Source of the DNA: Methylotenera sp.
Lineage (GTDB): Bacteria > Pseudomonadota > Gammaproteobacteria > Burkholderiales > Burkholderiaceae_C
Reading direction: 5' to 3'
Assembly (NCBI GenBank): GCA_021738245.1
Contig: JAIPCJ010000022.1
Location: 1 to 38,294 of the forward strand
Length of the DNA stretch: 38,294 bases
Below are positions 15,004 to 27,040 of this stretch, piece after piece. The number at the start of each line of letters is the position of its first letter. Position 1 is the first letter of the stretch. A model generated the notes under the pieces. It had not been told where the DNA came from, made no database searches, and saw only the letters and a list, made by a program, of their open reading frames with translations. A program made the translations under genes and the position numbers.

Positions 15004-15825
15004 TCACGGTTTGGCGCTGTTACCTGGGCGTGCGTTGGCCAGCGCGAAGGCGGGCGCGGCGGCCCGCGGGAAGAAGGCGGCCAGCGGCCGTTGCTCGGGG
15101 AGCACGTAGACAACAGCGCGCCCGCGGCCGATCTGCGGCCAGACGACCTCGTCGAAGAAGGCCACCGGCACGTTGATGCAGCCCCAGCTGATGCGGTTGT
15201 CGGCCGGCGTGGGCGTGGCCAGGCGCTCCAGCCGGCGCTCCTTGGGGTTGGTGGCGCGCACCCGGTGCATGGAGACCGCGGCGTCGTAGTCCACCCAGAC
15301 CACCTCGTGGCCCAGCGAGTTGCGCCCCGGCGTGGAGACGAAGCGGCCCGCGGGCGTGGTGCGCTCCTGGGGTTTGATGTCCTCGATGGCCTTGCTGCCG
15401 ATGCCGGCCACCGAGTCGTCACCCGCGGCATAGCCCAGCAGCACCGGGCTGGTGCCGACCAGACGACCGCTGGCCTCGAACACATAGACCTGCGCGCGGC
15501 GCTTGTCGACGATGGCGAAGGGCAGGCGCCCGTTGTCGGCGTCGTCCACGGCCCAGGCAGCCACGCGGCGGACGTCGTCAGGGGCCCGGGTGGTGCCGAA
15601 GTCGAGGGCCCGCTGCAGGGGCGGTTCGGGCAACGGCATGGCCGCGCGCAGCGATGCGCTGGCCGCGGCCGAGGTGGCGGGCGAACGCCCGAAGCGGTAG
15701 CGATCGCCGAAAAAATAGAACCAGGCGGCCAGGGCCAGGGCGGCAATCAGCGCGCCCTGGCCCAGACCGATGAGGATGTCGCGCCGCCGGTCGGCGGCGC
15801 GGTCAGCGTCTGTTCCGGGGGTCAT
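15004..15825 (-). CDS. L,D-transpeptidase-like (YkuD) membrane-anchored paralogue
   Basis: A 273-residue protein with an N-terminal membrane anchor (about residues 18-40) and a periplasmic YkuD-like domain. LPFAIVDKRRAQVYVFE, TTPAGRF, SMHRV and NRISWGCINVP are in the same order as in the neighbouring paralogue. The Cys and the Asn after it are kept, but the usual His of the HGC motif is Trp. It is about 40 residues longer at each end than its neighbour. The two genes look like a tandem duplication that has diverged. Substrate is presumably peptidoglycan or a bound lipoprotein (inference). Confidence 0.87.
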   Translation of the reverse strand: MTPGTDADRAADRRRDILIGLGQGALIAALALAAWFYFFGDRYRFGRSPATSAAASASLRAAMPLPEPPLQRALDFGTTRAPDDVRRVAAWAVDDADNGRLPFAIVDKRRAQVYVFEASGRLVGTSPVLLGYAAGDDSVAGIGSKAIEDIKPQERTTPAGRFVSTPGRNSLGHEVVWVDYDAAVSMHRVRATNPKERRLERLATPTPADNRISWGCINVPVAFFDEVVWPQIGRGRAVVYVLPEQRPLAAFFPRAAAPAFALANARPGNSAKP

Positions 15826-15860
15826 GGTGTGCGGTGGACCAGCGCTGAGGGGTCAGGACA

Positions 15861-16232
15861 TCAGTTGCGGTCGGCGCGCGGGGCCGGCTCGCTGGTGCCC
15901 GTCATGGGATCGTTGGACGAGGGCACCGGGGTGGCCGGCGTGGCGTTGTCCAGGGTCGAGCGCGTCGTGCTGTCGCTCGGCAACGGCGTCGTCGTGCTCG
16001 GGTTGTCCACGGGCGGGGTCTGCTGCTGCGCCTGAGTGGCCATGTCGGTTTGCGGAACCGGCTGCACCGGCTGCGTCGGTGCGTTCGGGTCGGCCGGGGT
16101 CTGCTCGCTCGGGGCGGCCGTCATGGCGTCGGCAGGCGTGGTCGGTTCGGCCGTCTGGGCGACGGCCAGGCCGATGCCGGTCACGAGGACGGCGGCGGTC
16201 AGGGCGGTAGTGGCGGTCTTGATGCGGGACAT
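15861..16232 (-). CDS. Secreted Pro/Thr-rich low-complexity protein
   Basis: A 123-residue protein with a clear signal peptide (about residues 1-25, ending GLAVAQ) and a mature part composed mainly of Pro, Thr, Ala, Gln and Ser. It has no Cys and is probably disordered. An AAAGGAG site 7 bases before the ATG predicts strong translation. No family recognised. Such proteins sit in the periplasm or coat the wall. It precedes the L,D-transpeptidase-like genes on the same strand, 35 bases from the next start, so it may be the first gene of an envelope operon. Confidence 0.7.
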   Translation of the reverse strand: MSRIKTATTALTAAVLVTGIGLAVAQTAEPTTPADAMTAAPSEQTPADPNAPTQPVQPVPQTDMATQAQQQTPPVDNPSTTTPLPSDSTTRSTLDNATPATPVPSSNDPMTGTSEPAPRADRN

Positions 16233-16423
16233 GGTGAACTCCTTTCAATGCAGGACCGGCGGGAATGCCGGGCGGCGAGGCCGGGCTGTCACCGGCTGGA
16301 GTTCACTCTAGGGCGGGGTGATCGCGTACAGGGTCAGCCTGACGTGCGACCCGCTGTAGGAGGCTGGGCCACCCCGTAGCGGCTGGTTACGCTCGTCGCG
16401 GCTGGCTTGCGCGCGTCACCGGA

Positions 16424-17218
16424 TCAGAGCTTGAAGTCGTAGTCAATCGTCAGCGGCGCGTGATCGCTGAACGGCTGCGCCGTGTAGATCGCCTCCCGGC
16501 GCGCCAGGGCCGCCAGCGCGGGCGTGGCCAGGTGGTAGTCCAGCCGCCACCCGACGTTGTTGGCGCGGGCGGCGCCACGGGCGCTCCACCAGGTGTACTG
16601 CTCGGGCTTGTCGTTGAGCGTGCGGAACACGTCCACCAGGCCGCCGCCCTCGGAGCTGGTGTCGAACAACTGCGTCAGCCACGCGCGCTCCTCGGGCAGG
16701 AAGCCGCTGTTCTTCTGGTTGCCGCGCCAGTTCTTCAGGTCGATCTCCTTGTGGGCGATGTTGACGTCAGCCACGAGGATGAACTCGCGCTCGGCCTTGA
16801 GCGCCCGCAGATGGGGGGCGAGGGCGGCGAGAAAGCGGAACTTCACCGCCTGACGCTCTTCGCCGCTGGTGCCGCTCGGGAAGTAGACGCTGATCAGACT
16901 CAGCTTGCGGCCGGGCTTGTCGAAGCGCTTCTCGATCCAGCGGCCTTCGATGTCGAACTCGGCGATGCCCAAACCCGTGACCACGTCGCTTGGCTCTTCC
17001 CGGGTGTACAGACCCACGCCCGAGTAGCCCTTCTTCTCGGCGTAGTGGAAATGACCGCGCAGCTTGCCGCACTCGCGGAACTTGTCTTCCACCACATCGG
17101 CCTGGGCCTTGAGTTCCTGCACGCCGACGGCGTCCGCCTTCTGCGCGTCGAGCCAGTCGAAGAAGCCTTTGGTGGCGGCAGATCGCACGCCGTTGAGATT
17201 GGCCGTAATGAAGCGCAT
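16424..17218 (-). CDS. xth: Exodeoxyribonuclease III (AP endonuclease, XthA type)
   Basis: A 264-residue DNA-repair enzyme cutting 5' of abasic sites and degrading 3' ends. The EEP-fold motifs are in order: TANLNGVR (metal-site Asn7), VQELK (catalytic Glu), SVYFPSG, VADVNIAHKEID (Asp/Asn pair), TWWS, WRLDYHL and SDHAPL with the catalytic Asp-His. The length equals the family norm. The ATG at 17218 is chosen because AAGG lies just upstream and MRFITANL is the usual start; the longer frame adds 18 unrelated residues. It is transcribed divergently from the TonB-dependent receptor. Confidence 0.95.
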   Translation of the reverse strand: MRFITANLNGVRSAATKGFFDWLDAQKADAVGVQELKAQADVVEDKFRECGKLRGHFHYAEKKGYSGVGLYTREEPSDVVTGLGIAEFDIEGRWIEKRFDKPGRKLSLISVYFPSGTSGEERQAVKFRFLAALAPHLRALKAEREFILVADVNIAHKEIDLKNWRGNQKNSGFLPEERAWLTQLFDTSSEGGGLVDVFRTLNDKPEQYTWWSARGAARANNVGWRLDYHLATPALAALARREAIYTAQPFSDHAPLTIDYDFKL

Positions 17219-17391
17219 GAGACCTTGGGGAGAGGAATGACCCGCAGAAGTATCGCAGTGCAGCAAATGCACAACAGCCCGCGCGCTTTCATCATGAATC
17301 CGTCACGCCATCTTTACGATCCCGTAGGAAACCGAGGCGTAACCAGCGCCCACCGTCCCCCCGCTCACCGCTTGCAACCCGAGGACATCCC

Positions 17392-19722
17392 ATGCCGACA
17401 CCCCGCATTTCACCCACCCTGCTGGCCCTGGCGCTGGCCGGCGCCTACCCGATGCACGCTGCCGTCGCGCAGACGGCCGCCACGCCCGAAGCCAAGAAGG
17501 ACGTGAGCCAGTTGGAGGCCGTCATCGTGACCGGCAGCCGGCGCGCCGAAAACCTGAAAGAAGTGCCGCTGTCCATCTCGGCCATCAAGTCCGAGGAACT
17601 CGACACCTACAACGCCGCCGGCCAGGACATTCGCGCGTTGTCGGGCAAGGTGCCGAGCCTGAACATCGAGTCGGACTACGGCCGCACCTTCCCGCGCTTT
17701 TACGTGCGCGGCCTGGGCAACACCGACTTCGACATGAACGCCTCCCAGCCGGTGGGCCTGGTCTATGACGACGTGGTGCAGGAAAGCATCGCGCTCAAGG
17801 GCTTCCCGGTGTTCGACATGGCGCAGGTCGAACTGCTGCGCGGCCCGCAGGGCACCCTCTTCGGCCGCAACTCGCCCGCGGGCGTCATGAAGTTCGACTC
17901 GGCCAAGCCGGGCAAGCGCTTCGAGGGTTACGCCAACATCGGCTACGGCCGCTGGAACTCGGTCAACCTCGAGACCGCGGTGAACGTGCCGCTGAGCAGC
18001 GACTGGTCCATGCGCGTGGCCGGCATCGTGCAGCGCCAGGACGACCGTGTGCACAACCCCATCGCCGCCACCGCTGGCGCCACGGCCGACCTTGAGGGCT
18101 ACAACGACAAGGCGCTGCGCGTGCAGGCGCTGTACAAGTCGGGCAACTTCGAGGGCCTGTTCAAGGTCCAGGCCCGTGACTACAAGGGCACGGCCACCAC
18201 CTTCCGCGCCAACATCATCAAGCGCGGCACCAACGACCTGGTCGACGGCTACGACGACAGCTACTACCCCACCGACGGCTACAACTCGCAGACGCTGAAG
18301 TCCAGCGAGGTCAGCGCCCGCCTGCGCTGGGACTTCGACGGCATGTCGCTGTACTCGATCACGGCCCATGACCGCGCCAAGTTCTACAGCCGCGGTGACG
18401 TGGACGGTGGCTTCGGCAGCCGCTTCGGTGGCATCCCGGACGGCCCGAAGTACTACCCGGCCGGCTCCACGACGCCCTACCCGTCGGTCATCCCCTTCGA
18501 CTCCCAGACGGCCGACGGCATCCCCTACCTGCGCCAGACGACGCAGGAGTTCCGCCTGCAGTCCAACACCGCCGACGCGCTGCAGTGGATCCTGGGCGTG
18601 TACTACTTCAACGAGAAGCTGCAGGTGGACAGCTTCAACTTCGACAGCTTCGCCACCGGCGACCCGCAGAACGGCTATGCCGTGCAGCACCAGAACGCCA
18701 AGTCCTGGGCCGCCTTCGGCAACATCAAGTACGCGCTGACGCCTGACCTCAAGCTCACCGCTGGCCTGCGTTACACCGACGACAAGAAGGACTTCGACGC
18801 GGTGCGCACCTGGACGCCGGGCAAGGCCGTCAACGTCGACATCATCGGCCCCTTCTACGCCAACCCCAAGTCCACCAACTGGAGCTGGGACCTGGGCGCC
18901 AACTACAACCTGGACAAGGCCACCAGCCTGTTCGCCCGCGTGGCCACCGGCTACCGCGCACCCAGCATCCAGGGGCGCGTGCTGTTCGGCGACTCGATCT
19001 CGATCGCCAATTCCGAAAAGGTGCTCAGCGTCGAGGCCGGCTTCAAGGCCGACCTGCTGGACAACACCGCCCGCATCAGCGGCACGGTGTTCAAGTACCG
19101 CGTGAAGGACCTGCAGCTGACCGCCGGCTCGGGCTCGACCAACCAGAACCGCCTGGTCAATGCCGCCAAGGCGGAAGGCCAGGGCTTCGAGCTGGATGCG
19201 CAGGCCATCATCTCCCGCGACTGGCGCACCACGCTGAACTTCTCGTACAACGACACGAAGATCAAGGACCCCAACCTCTTCGTGCAGCCCTGCGGCAATG
19301 CCAACTTCCAGTTCCTGACGCCCAACACGGGCTGCACGGTGCTCGACCCGGCAGGCCCGCTGGCCGGCACGGTCAGCATCAACGGCAACCCGCTGCCGCG
19401 CGCCCCCAAGGTGGTGTGGAACTGGACGCTGAAGTACAGCACCGAGATCGGCGCGGGTGAACTCACCGTGCTGACTGACTGGGCCTACAAGGACAAGTAC
19501 AACATGTTCCTGTACGAGGCCGTGGAGTACAAGGCCAAGTCGGCCCTGGAAGGCGGCCTGCGCGTGGGCTACGCCTGGAACGCCGGCAAGTACGAAGTGG
19601 CGGCCTTCTCGCGCAACATCACCAACCACCGCCAGGTCGTCGCGGCCATCGACTTCGACAACCTGACCGGCATCGTCAACGAGCCGCGCAGCTACGGCGT
19701 GCAGTTCAAGGCCTCGTTCTGA
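17392..19722 (+). CDS. TonB-dependent outer-membrane receptor
   Basis: A 776-residue outer-membrane beta-barrel transporter energised by TonB. A signal peptide (about 1-26) leads into a TonB-box-like segment (DVSQLEAVIVTGSRR). The plug domain follows (VPLSISAIKSEELD, VRGLGNTDF, VELLRGPQGTLFGRNSPAGV). The barrel ends in an aromatic residue (GVQFKASF), as outer-membrane proteins do. Overall it resembles the large FecA/FyuA-like iron and nutrient receptor group, but the substrate cannot be read from sequence. GAGGA precedes the ATG. It is monocistronic, closed by a strong terminator. Confidence 0.93.
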   Translation: MPTPRISPTLLALALAGAYPMHAAVAQTAATPEAKKDVSQLEAVIVTGSRRAENLKEVPLSISAIKSEELDTYNAAGQDIRALSGKVPSLNIESDYGRTFPRFYVRGLGNTDFDMNASQPVGLVYDDVVQESIALKGFPVFDMAQVELLRGPQGTLFGRNSPAGVMKFDSAKPGKRFEGYANIGYGRWNSVNLETAVNVPLSSDWSMRVAGIVQRQDDRVHNPIAATAGATADLEGYNDKALRVQALYKSGNFEGLFKVQARDYKGTATTFRANIIKRGTNDLVDGYDDSYYPTDGYNSQTLKSSEVSARLRWDFDGMSLYSITAHDRAKFYSRGDVDGGFGSRFGGIPDGPKYYPAGSTTPYPSVIPFDSQTADGIPYLRQTTQEFRLQSNTADALQWILGVYYFNEKLQVDSFNFDSFATGDPQNGYAVQHQNAKSWAAFGNIKYALTPDLKLTAGLRYTDDKKDFDAVRTWTPGKAVNVDIIGPFYANPKSTNWSWDLGANYNLDKATSLFARVATGYRAPSIQGRVLFGDSISIANSEKVLSVEAGFKADLLDNTARISGTVFKYRVKDLQLTAGSGSTNQNRLVNAAKAEGQGFELDAQAIISRDWRTTLNFSYNDTKIKDPNLFVQPCGNANFQFLTPNTGCTVLDPAGPLAGTVSINGNPLPRAPKVVWNWTLKYSTEIGAGELTVLTDWAYKDKYNMFLYEAVEYKAKSALEGGLRVGYAWNAGKYEVAAFSRNITNHRQVVAAIDFDNLTGIVNEPRSYGVQFKASF

Positions 19723-19779
19723 CGCCTCGGCCGCTGCGTGACCGGCGGCCCGCGCCGGTTCCTCGGTAAAAACCACGCC

Positions 19780-19818
19780 CGGCCCGGCCCCCTACCCAGG
19801 GGCCGGGCCGTTTTCTTT
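19780..19818 (+). terminator. Strong rho-independent terminator after the TonB-dependent receptor
   Basis: A perfect 12-bp GC stem (CGGCCCGGCCCC at 19780-19791 with GGGGCCGGGCCG at 19799-19810), a 7-base loop and TTTTCTTT follow the receptor stop. It ends only 19 bases before the pyrE ATG, so pyrE must start transcription within or just after it. Confidence 0.9.
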
Positions 19819-19837
19819 GACCTCTAGAATCTTCGCC

Positions 19838-20506
19838 ATGTCCGCCGCGCCGCTTGATGCCCTCGCCCAGTCCTTCGTCGCCTTCGCCGTGGAGGCCGGC
19901 GTGCTGCGCTTCGGCGAGTTCAAGACCAAGGCCGGGCGGCTCAGCCCCTATTTCTTCAACGCCGGCCTCTTCGATGACGGCGCCAAGCTCGGCCGCCTGG
20001 CCGGCTACTACGCCGAACGCCTGATTGCCTCGGGCCTGGCGTTCGACATGATCTTCGGCCCTGCCTACAAGGGCATCACGCTTGCCGCGGCGGTGTCGAT
20101 GGAGCTGGCGCGCCGCGGGCATAACCTGCCGTTCGCCTACAACCGCAAGGAAGCCAAGGATCACGGCGAGGGCGGCACCCTGGTCGGCGCCCCGGTGAAG
20201 GGGCGCGTACTGATCATTGACGACGTGATCTCTGCCGGCACCTCGGTGCGCGAATCCATCCAGATGATCGAGGCGGCCGGCGCCCAGCCTTGCGGCGTGG
20301 CCATCGCGCTGGACCGCCAGGAGAAAGCCGCCGAGGGCGGCGTCGACAGCCCGCTGTCGGCCGTGCAGCAGGTGGAGCAGCGCTACGGGCTGCCGGGGGA
20401 GGCCGTGGCGGGGCTGGCCGACCTGCTGGCCTATCTGGACGGCACGCCCGAGCTCGCCGCCCACCGCCCGGCCGTGCTGGCCTACCGCGAGCGTTACGGC
20501 GTCTGA
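19838..20506 (+). CDS. pyrE: Orotate phosphoribosyltransferase
   Basis: A 222-residue enzyme of pyrimidine synthesis that converts orotate and PRPP to OMP. The type I PRTase PRPP loop VLIIDDVISAGTS (about 126-138) is intact. FGEFKTKAGRLSPYFFNAG at the N-terminus and FGPAYKGITLA are the orotate-side motifs. Length matches E. coli PyrE (213 aa). The start is the ATG at 19838. It lies only 19 bases after a terminator, so the leader is very short or the mRNA is leaderless. The stop overlaps the next gene by one base. Confidence 0.96.
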   Translation: MSAAPLDALAQSFVAFAVEAGVLRFGEFKTKAGRLSPYFFNAGLFDDGAKLGRLAGYYAERLIASGLAFDMIFGPAYKGITLAAAVSMELARRGHNLPFAYNRKEAKDHGEGGTLVGAPVKGRVLIIDDVISAGTSVRESIQMIEAAGAQPCGVAIALDRQEKAAEGGVDSPLSAVQQVEQRYGLPGEAVAGLADLLAYLDGTPELAAHRPAVLAYRERYGV

Positions 20507-21216
20507 TGCGCATCCTGCCCGTCGCCGCTGCTGCCCTCTGGTTCACCAGTGCTGCGCTGGCCCAGGACGCCGCGCCCGGCAAGGGCATCTACACCTGCAC
20601 CACGCCCGACGGCCGCAAGCTGACGAGTGACCGGCCCATCCTGGAGTGCACGTCGCGCGAGCAGCGGGTGCTCAACCCCGATGGCTCCCAGCGCACGACG
20701 CTGCCGCCCTTCCTGAGCCCCGAGGAGCGCGCCGCCAAGGAAGCCGCCGACCGCCGCGCCGCCGCCGAGCGCCTGGCGCAGCAGGACGCCGTCCGCCGCG
20801 ACCGCACGCTCGTGCAGCGCTACCCGAACGAAGCTGCCCATCAACGTGCGCGCAACGCGGCGCTGGACGACGCCAGCAAGGCCATGCGGCTGTCGGAGCG
20901 CCGCATCGAGGACCTGACCAAGGAGCGCAAGCCGCTGCTGGACGAGGCCGAGTTCTACAAGGGCAAGCCCCTGCCGGCCAAGCTCAAGCAGGCGCTGGAC
21001 ACCAATGAGGCCGCCGTCGAGGCCCAGCAGGTGCTGATCGAGAACCAGAAGGCCGAACTCGTGCGCATCAACAAGGGCTATGACGCCGAGCTGGCCCGGC
21101 TGCGCAAGCTGTGGTCCGGCACGGCGCCGGGCAGCCTGCCGGCTTTGGGCGAGATGCAGCCGACCGCGCCCGCCACGACCCCCAAGCCCGCCGGCGGCAC
21201 CACGCCCAAGCGCTGA
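20506..21216 (+). CDS. DUF4124-type secreted coiled-coil protein
   Basis: A 236-residue exported protein. The signal peptide ends near residue 20 (SAALAQ) and is followed by GIYTCTTPDGRKLTSDRPILEC, the pattern of DUF4124 with its Cys pair. A long charged helical region (about 70-195, rich in Ala, Glu, Arg and Lys) is predicted coiled coil. A Pro/Thr tail ends TTPKR. The ATG shares one base with the pyrE stop, so the two are translationally coupled. This pairing is positional and need not mean shared function. Role unknown. Confidence 0.82.
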   Translation: MRILPVAAAALWFTSAALAQDAAPGKGIYTCTTPDGRKLTSDRPILECTSREQRVLNPDGSQRTTLPPFLSPEERAAKEAADRRAAAERLAQQDAVRRDRTLVQRYPNEAAHQRARNAALDDASKAMRLSERRIEDLTKERKPLLDEAEFYKGKPLPAKLKQALDTNEAAVEAQQVLIENQKAELVRINKGYDAELARLRKLWSGTAPGSLPALGEMQPTAPATTPKPAGGTTPKR

Positions 21217-21289
21217 GCGCCTGCGCCACCGTCGGCAGCGCAGCGAGGGCGGCGGATGCGCAAAGCACCCGTCACGCCCTGCCGCGCAC

Positions 21290-22738
21290 TCAGCCGAGCT
21301 TCTTCTTCAGCAGTTCGTTCACCAGCGCCGGGTTGGCCTTGCCTTTGGTGGCCTTCATGGCCTGGCCGACCAGCGCATTGAAGGCCTTGTCCTTGCCGGC
21401 GCGGTACTCGTCGACGGATTTCTGGTTGGCGGCCAGCACCTCGTCCAGGATGGCCTCGATGGCGCCGGTGTCGCTGACCTGCTTCAGGCCCTTGGCCTCG
21501 ATGACGGCGTCCACATCCGCCGACTCGCCGCTCCACAGCGCTTCGAACACCTGCTTGGCGGCGTTGTTGGAGATGGTGCCGTCACTGATGCGGGCGATGA
21601 GCCGGGCCAACAGCTCCGGGCCGACCGGCGCGGTGTCGATCTCCGCGCCCGAGGCATTCAGCCGCTTGCTGATCTCGCCCATCACCCAGTTGGCAACCAG
21701 CTTGGGCGTCGCGCCCGCCGCCTTGGCCGCCTCGTAGTAGCGGGCCGTGGCCAGGCTCTGCGTCATCATGGTCGCGTCGTAGGCGGGCAGGCCGTCCACG
21801 CTCTCGAAGCGCGCGGCCATCACCGAGGGCAGCTCGGGCATCTCGCCCTTCACGCGCTCCACCCACTCCGGCGCAATCACCAGCGGCGGCAGGTCGGGGT
21901 CGGGGAAGTAGCGGTAGTCGGCCGAGTCTTCCTTGCTGCGCATCGCGCGGGTCTCGCCGGTGTCGGGGTTGTAGAGCACGGTGGCCTGTTGGATCTTGCG
22001 GCCGTCCTCGATCTCGTCGATCTGCCAGTTGACCTCGTAGTTCACCGCGTCCACCAGGAAGCGGAAGCTGTTGAGGTTCTTGATCTCGCGGCGCGTGCCG
22101 AACGGCTCGCCGGGCTTGCGCACCGACACGTTCACGTCGCAGCGGAAGCTGCCTTCCTGCATATTGCCGTCGCAGATGCCCAGCCACATCACCAGCGCAT
22201 GCAGCGTCTTGGCGTACTCGGCCGCCTCCTGGGCCGAGCGCATGTCGGGCTCGGACACGATCTCCAACAGCGGCGTGCCGGCGCGGTTCAGGTCGATGCC
22301 CGACTGGCCGTGGTAGTCCTCGTGCAGGCTCTTGCCCGCGTCTTCTTCCAGGTGGGCGCGGGTCAGGTTGACCTTGTGCTTCACGTCACCGACGAAGAAC
22401 TCGACCGAACCGCCCTGCACCACCGGGATCTCGAACTGGCTGATCTGGTAGCCCTTGGGCAGGTCGGGGTAGAAGTAGTTCTTGCGGGCGAAGATGGACA
22501 GCGGCGCCACCTTGGCGCCGACCGCCAGGCCGAAGCGGATCGCGCGCTCAACGGCCGCGCGGTTCAGCACCGGCAGCGTGCCGGGCAAGGCCAGGTCCAC
22601 GGGCGAGGCCTGGGTGTTGGGGGCCGCGCCGAAGGCGGTCGAGCTGCCGCTGAAGATCTTGCTCTGCGTGGAGAGCTGGACATGGTTTTCGAGGCCGATG
22701 ACGACCTCATAGCCGCGGATGAGCTTGGATGTAGGCAT
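21290..22738 (-). CDS. gatB: Asp-tRNA(Asn)/Glu-tRNA(Gln) amidotransferase subunit B
   Basis: The tRNA-binding and kinase-like subunit (482 residues) of GatCAB, which makes Gln-tRNA(Gln) and/or Asn-tRNA(Asn) from misacylated t[18 protein letters not shown] starts the GatB core. The signature LDLNRAG-type segment appears as [28 protein letters not shown] and NLNSFRF follow. A C-terminal YqeY/GatB tail ([28 protein letters not shown]) completes it. The start MPTSKL lies one base after the gatA stop. It is last in the gatC-gatA-gatB operon. Confidence 0.97.
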   Translation of the reverse strand: MPTSKLIRGYEVVIGLENHVQLSTQSKIFSGSSTAFGAAPNTQASPVDLALPGTLPVLNRAAVERAIRFGLAVGAKVAPLSIFARKNYFYPDLPKGYQISQFEIPVVQGGSVEFFVGDVKHKVNLTRAHLEEDAGKSLHEDYHGQSGIDLNRAGTPLLEIVSEPDMRSAQEAAEYAKTLHALVMWLGICDGNMQEGSFRCDVNVSVRKPGEPFGTRREIKNLNSFRFLVDAVNYEVNWQIDEIEDGRKIQQATVLYNPDTGETRAMRSKEDSADYRYFPDPDLPPLVIAPEWVERVKGEMPELPSVMAARFESVDGLPAYDATMMTQSLATARYYEAAKAAGATPKLVANWVMGEISKRLNASGAEIDTAPVGPELLARLIARISDGTISNNAAKQVFEALWSGESADVDAVIEAKGLKQVSDTGAIEAILDEVLAANQKSVDEYRAGKDKAFNALVGQAMKATKGKANPALVNELLKKKLG

Positions 22739-22739
22739 A

Positions 22740-24226
<1,487 letters not shown>

Positions 24227-24230
<4 letters not shown>

Positions 24231-24526
24231 TCGATGACCTTGGGAACGAGGAAGAGGCCGTCTTCCACGGCCGGAGCGCTCTGCTGGTTGAGCTCGCGCT
24301 GATTGGTCTCGGTGACGACGTCGTCCCGCAGGCGCAACTGCACCTGCTGGATGGCCGACAGCGGCGTGTACAGCGGCTCGATGCCCGCCGTGTCGACGGC
24401 GCTCATCTGGTCCACGATCTTGAAAAAATCGTTCAGGTTGCCCAGCAGCGCCTCCGATTCGGCCGGCTGCAGTTCCAGCCGGGCCAGATGGGCGATGCGG
24501 CTCACGTCGTCAGGGGTGAGGCTCAT
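24227..24526 (-). CDS. gatC: Asp-tRNA(Asn)/Glu-tRNA(Gln) amidotransferase subunit C
   Basis: A 99-residue subunit that wraps around GatA and stabilises the complex. The N-terminal helix ([14 protein letters not shown]) and the GIEPLYTPL linker are typical. It is first in the operon and divergent from mreB. The stop overlaps the gatA start (ATGA). Confidence 0.96.
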
Positions 24527-24545
24527 GAAGGGTTTTCAGATGTAA

Positions 24546-25778
<1,233 letters not shown>

Positions 25779-26038
25779 CATGGCGCCCCTCGTCCAGCCG
25801 CACACCGCTGAACGCGGTGCGTCTGGCCGGTCTTGCAGACCGCGCCGCGGCTTGCGCCGCAGCCCTTCGGTAGGCACGTCACGCCCACAGGGCGTAACGT
25901 GTCCGGCCTCAGCCCCCAAGGGGACGGCGATGGTCTCGGCATTGAGCCGAGTGCACATCGCCGAAGCGGGCCGGCTTGGGAGCGGCCCGGCGCTCGGCCC
26001 GCGGGTCAGTTAACAAAGACGCGCGCCCTGCTTCCAAG
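25779..26038. repeat. Hairpin-rich intergenic segment between mreB and mreC
   Basis: The 260-base gap holds at least four consecutive short palindromes: CACCGC/GCGGTG (25803-25819), GGTCT/AGACC (25829-25841), GCGGC/GCCGC (25847-25860) and ACGCCC/GGGCGT (25881-25895). No ORF is supported. The array resembles a REP-type cluster or an mRNA processing or stability region separating abundant MreB from the later genes. Confidence 0.5.
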
Positions 26039-27040
26039 ATGCCCCTCGGCACCCTCGATCGCTCCCCACCGCCGTTTTTCCGCCAAGGTCCGTCGGCGCT
26101 GACCAAGCTGGCGCTGTGCTCGGCGCTGGCGTTGCTGCTGATGGTGGCAGACGCCCGCTTCAAGCTCATGCAGCCCGCCCGCGCCACGCTGGCGCTGGTG
26201 CTCCATCCGGTGCAGCGCCTGCTCCTCACGCCGGTTGACGCCTGGGAGACCGCAGGCGACTACCTGCGCGGCACCCAGCGCGCCATGCAGGCCGAAGACC
26301 TCGCCCGCCGCCAGCTCGCCCAGCAGGCCGAACGCCTGAGCCGCGCGGAGGCGCTGCAGGCCGAGAACGAGCGCCTGCGCAAGCTGCTGGGGCTGCAACC
26401 GTCTCTGAGCGTGCCCTCGCTGGCCGCGGAGGTGCTGTACGAGGCGCCGGACCCCTTCTCGCGCCGTGTCGTCATCGACCGCGGCGCCACACAGGGCATC
26501 GTGGCCGGCTCGCCGGTCATCAACGAGGCCGGCGTGCTGGGGCAGGTGACGCGCGTCTACCCGCTGTCCAGCGAGGTCACGCTGCTGACCGACAAGGACG
26601 CCGCCATTCCGCTGCTCAACGCCCGAACCCAGATGCGCAATGCCGCCGCGGGCCGCGCCGACGGAACCGGCATGGAGCTGCGCTTCCTGGCCGCCAATGC
26701 CGACGTCAAGGTGGGCGACCTGATGACCACCTCGGGCCTGGACGGCGTCTACCCGCCCGGGCTGCCGGTGGCCAAGGTCGTGTCCGTCGAGCGCCGTGGC
26801 GACTCCAGCTTCGCCCAGGTGCTGCTCGCGCCCATCGCGCAGCCCGACAGCGCACGGCACGTGCTCGTGCTGCTGCCGCACGACCGTCACCTGGCGGCCA
26901 AGAAGGAAGCGGAGGTGGCGGCCGCCGAGGAAGCCGCGTCGGCAGCCGCCGCCAAGACGGCGGCGCGGGCGGCCCGCAAGGCGGAAAAGGCCGAAAGGGC
27001 TGAGAAGGCGGCCGCCAAGGCTTCGGGAGTGACACCATGA
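26039..27040 (+). CDS. mreC: Rod-shape-determining protein MreC
   Basis: A 333-residue bitopic scaffold linking MreB to PBP2 in the periplasm. A cytoplasmic N-terminus is followed by a TM helix (about 24-41), then a coiled coil (about 80-120, AEDLARRQLAQQAERLSRAEALQAEN) and the MreC beta domains with DRGATQGIVAGSPVI and GDLMTTSGLDGVYPPGLPV. The last 50 residues are an Ala/Lys/Glu-rich tail longer than usual. The ATG at 26039 is preferred over upstream starts because MPLGTLDRSPPPFFRQGPS is the beta-proteobacterial form. It overlaps mreD. Confidence 0.96.
   Translation: MPLGTLDRSPPPFFRQGPSALTKLALCSALALLLMVADARFKLMQPARATLALVLHPVQRLLLTPVDAWETAGDYLRGTQRAMQAEDLARRQLAQQAERLSRAEALQAENERLRKLLGLQPSLSVPSLAAEVLYEAPDPFSRRVVIDRGATQGIVAGSPVINEAGVLGQVTRVYPLSSEVTLLTDKDAAIPLLNARTQMRNAAAGRADGTGMELRFLAANADVKVGDLMTTSGLDGVYPPGLPVAKVVSVERRGDSSFAQVLLAPIAQPDSARHVLVLLPHDRHLAAKKEAEVAAAEEAASAAAAKTAARAARKAEKAERAEKAAAKASGVTP

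Noticed and set aside
17410-19776. Very long minus-strand open frame opposite the TonB-dependent receptor
   Set aside because: Antisense shadow caused by high GC3; composition is non-protein-like and the plus-strand gene is unambiguous.
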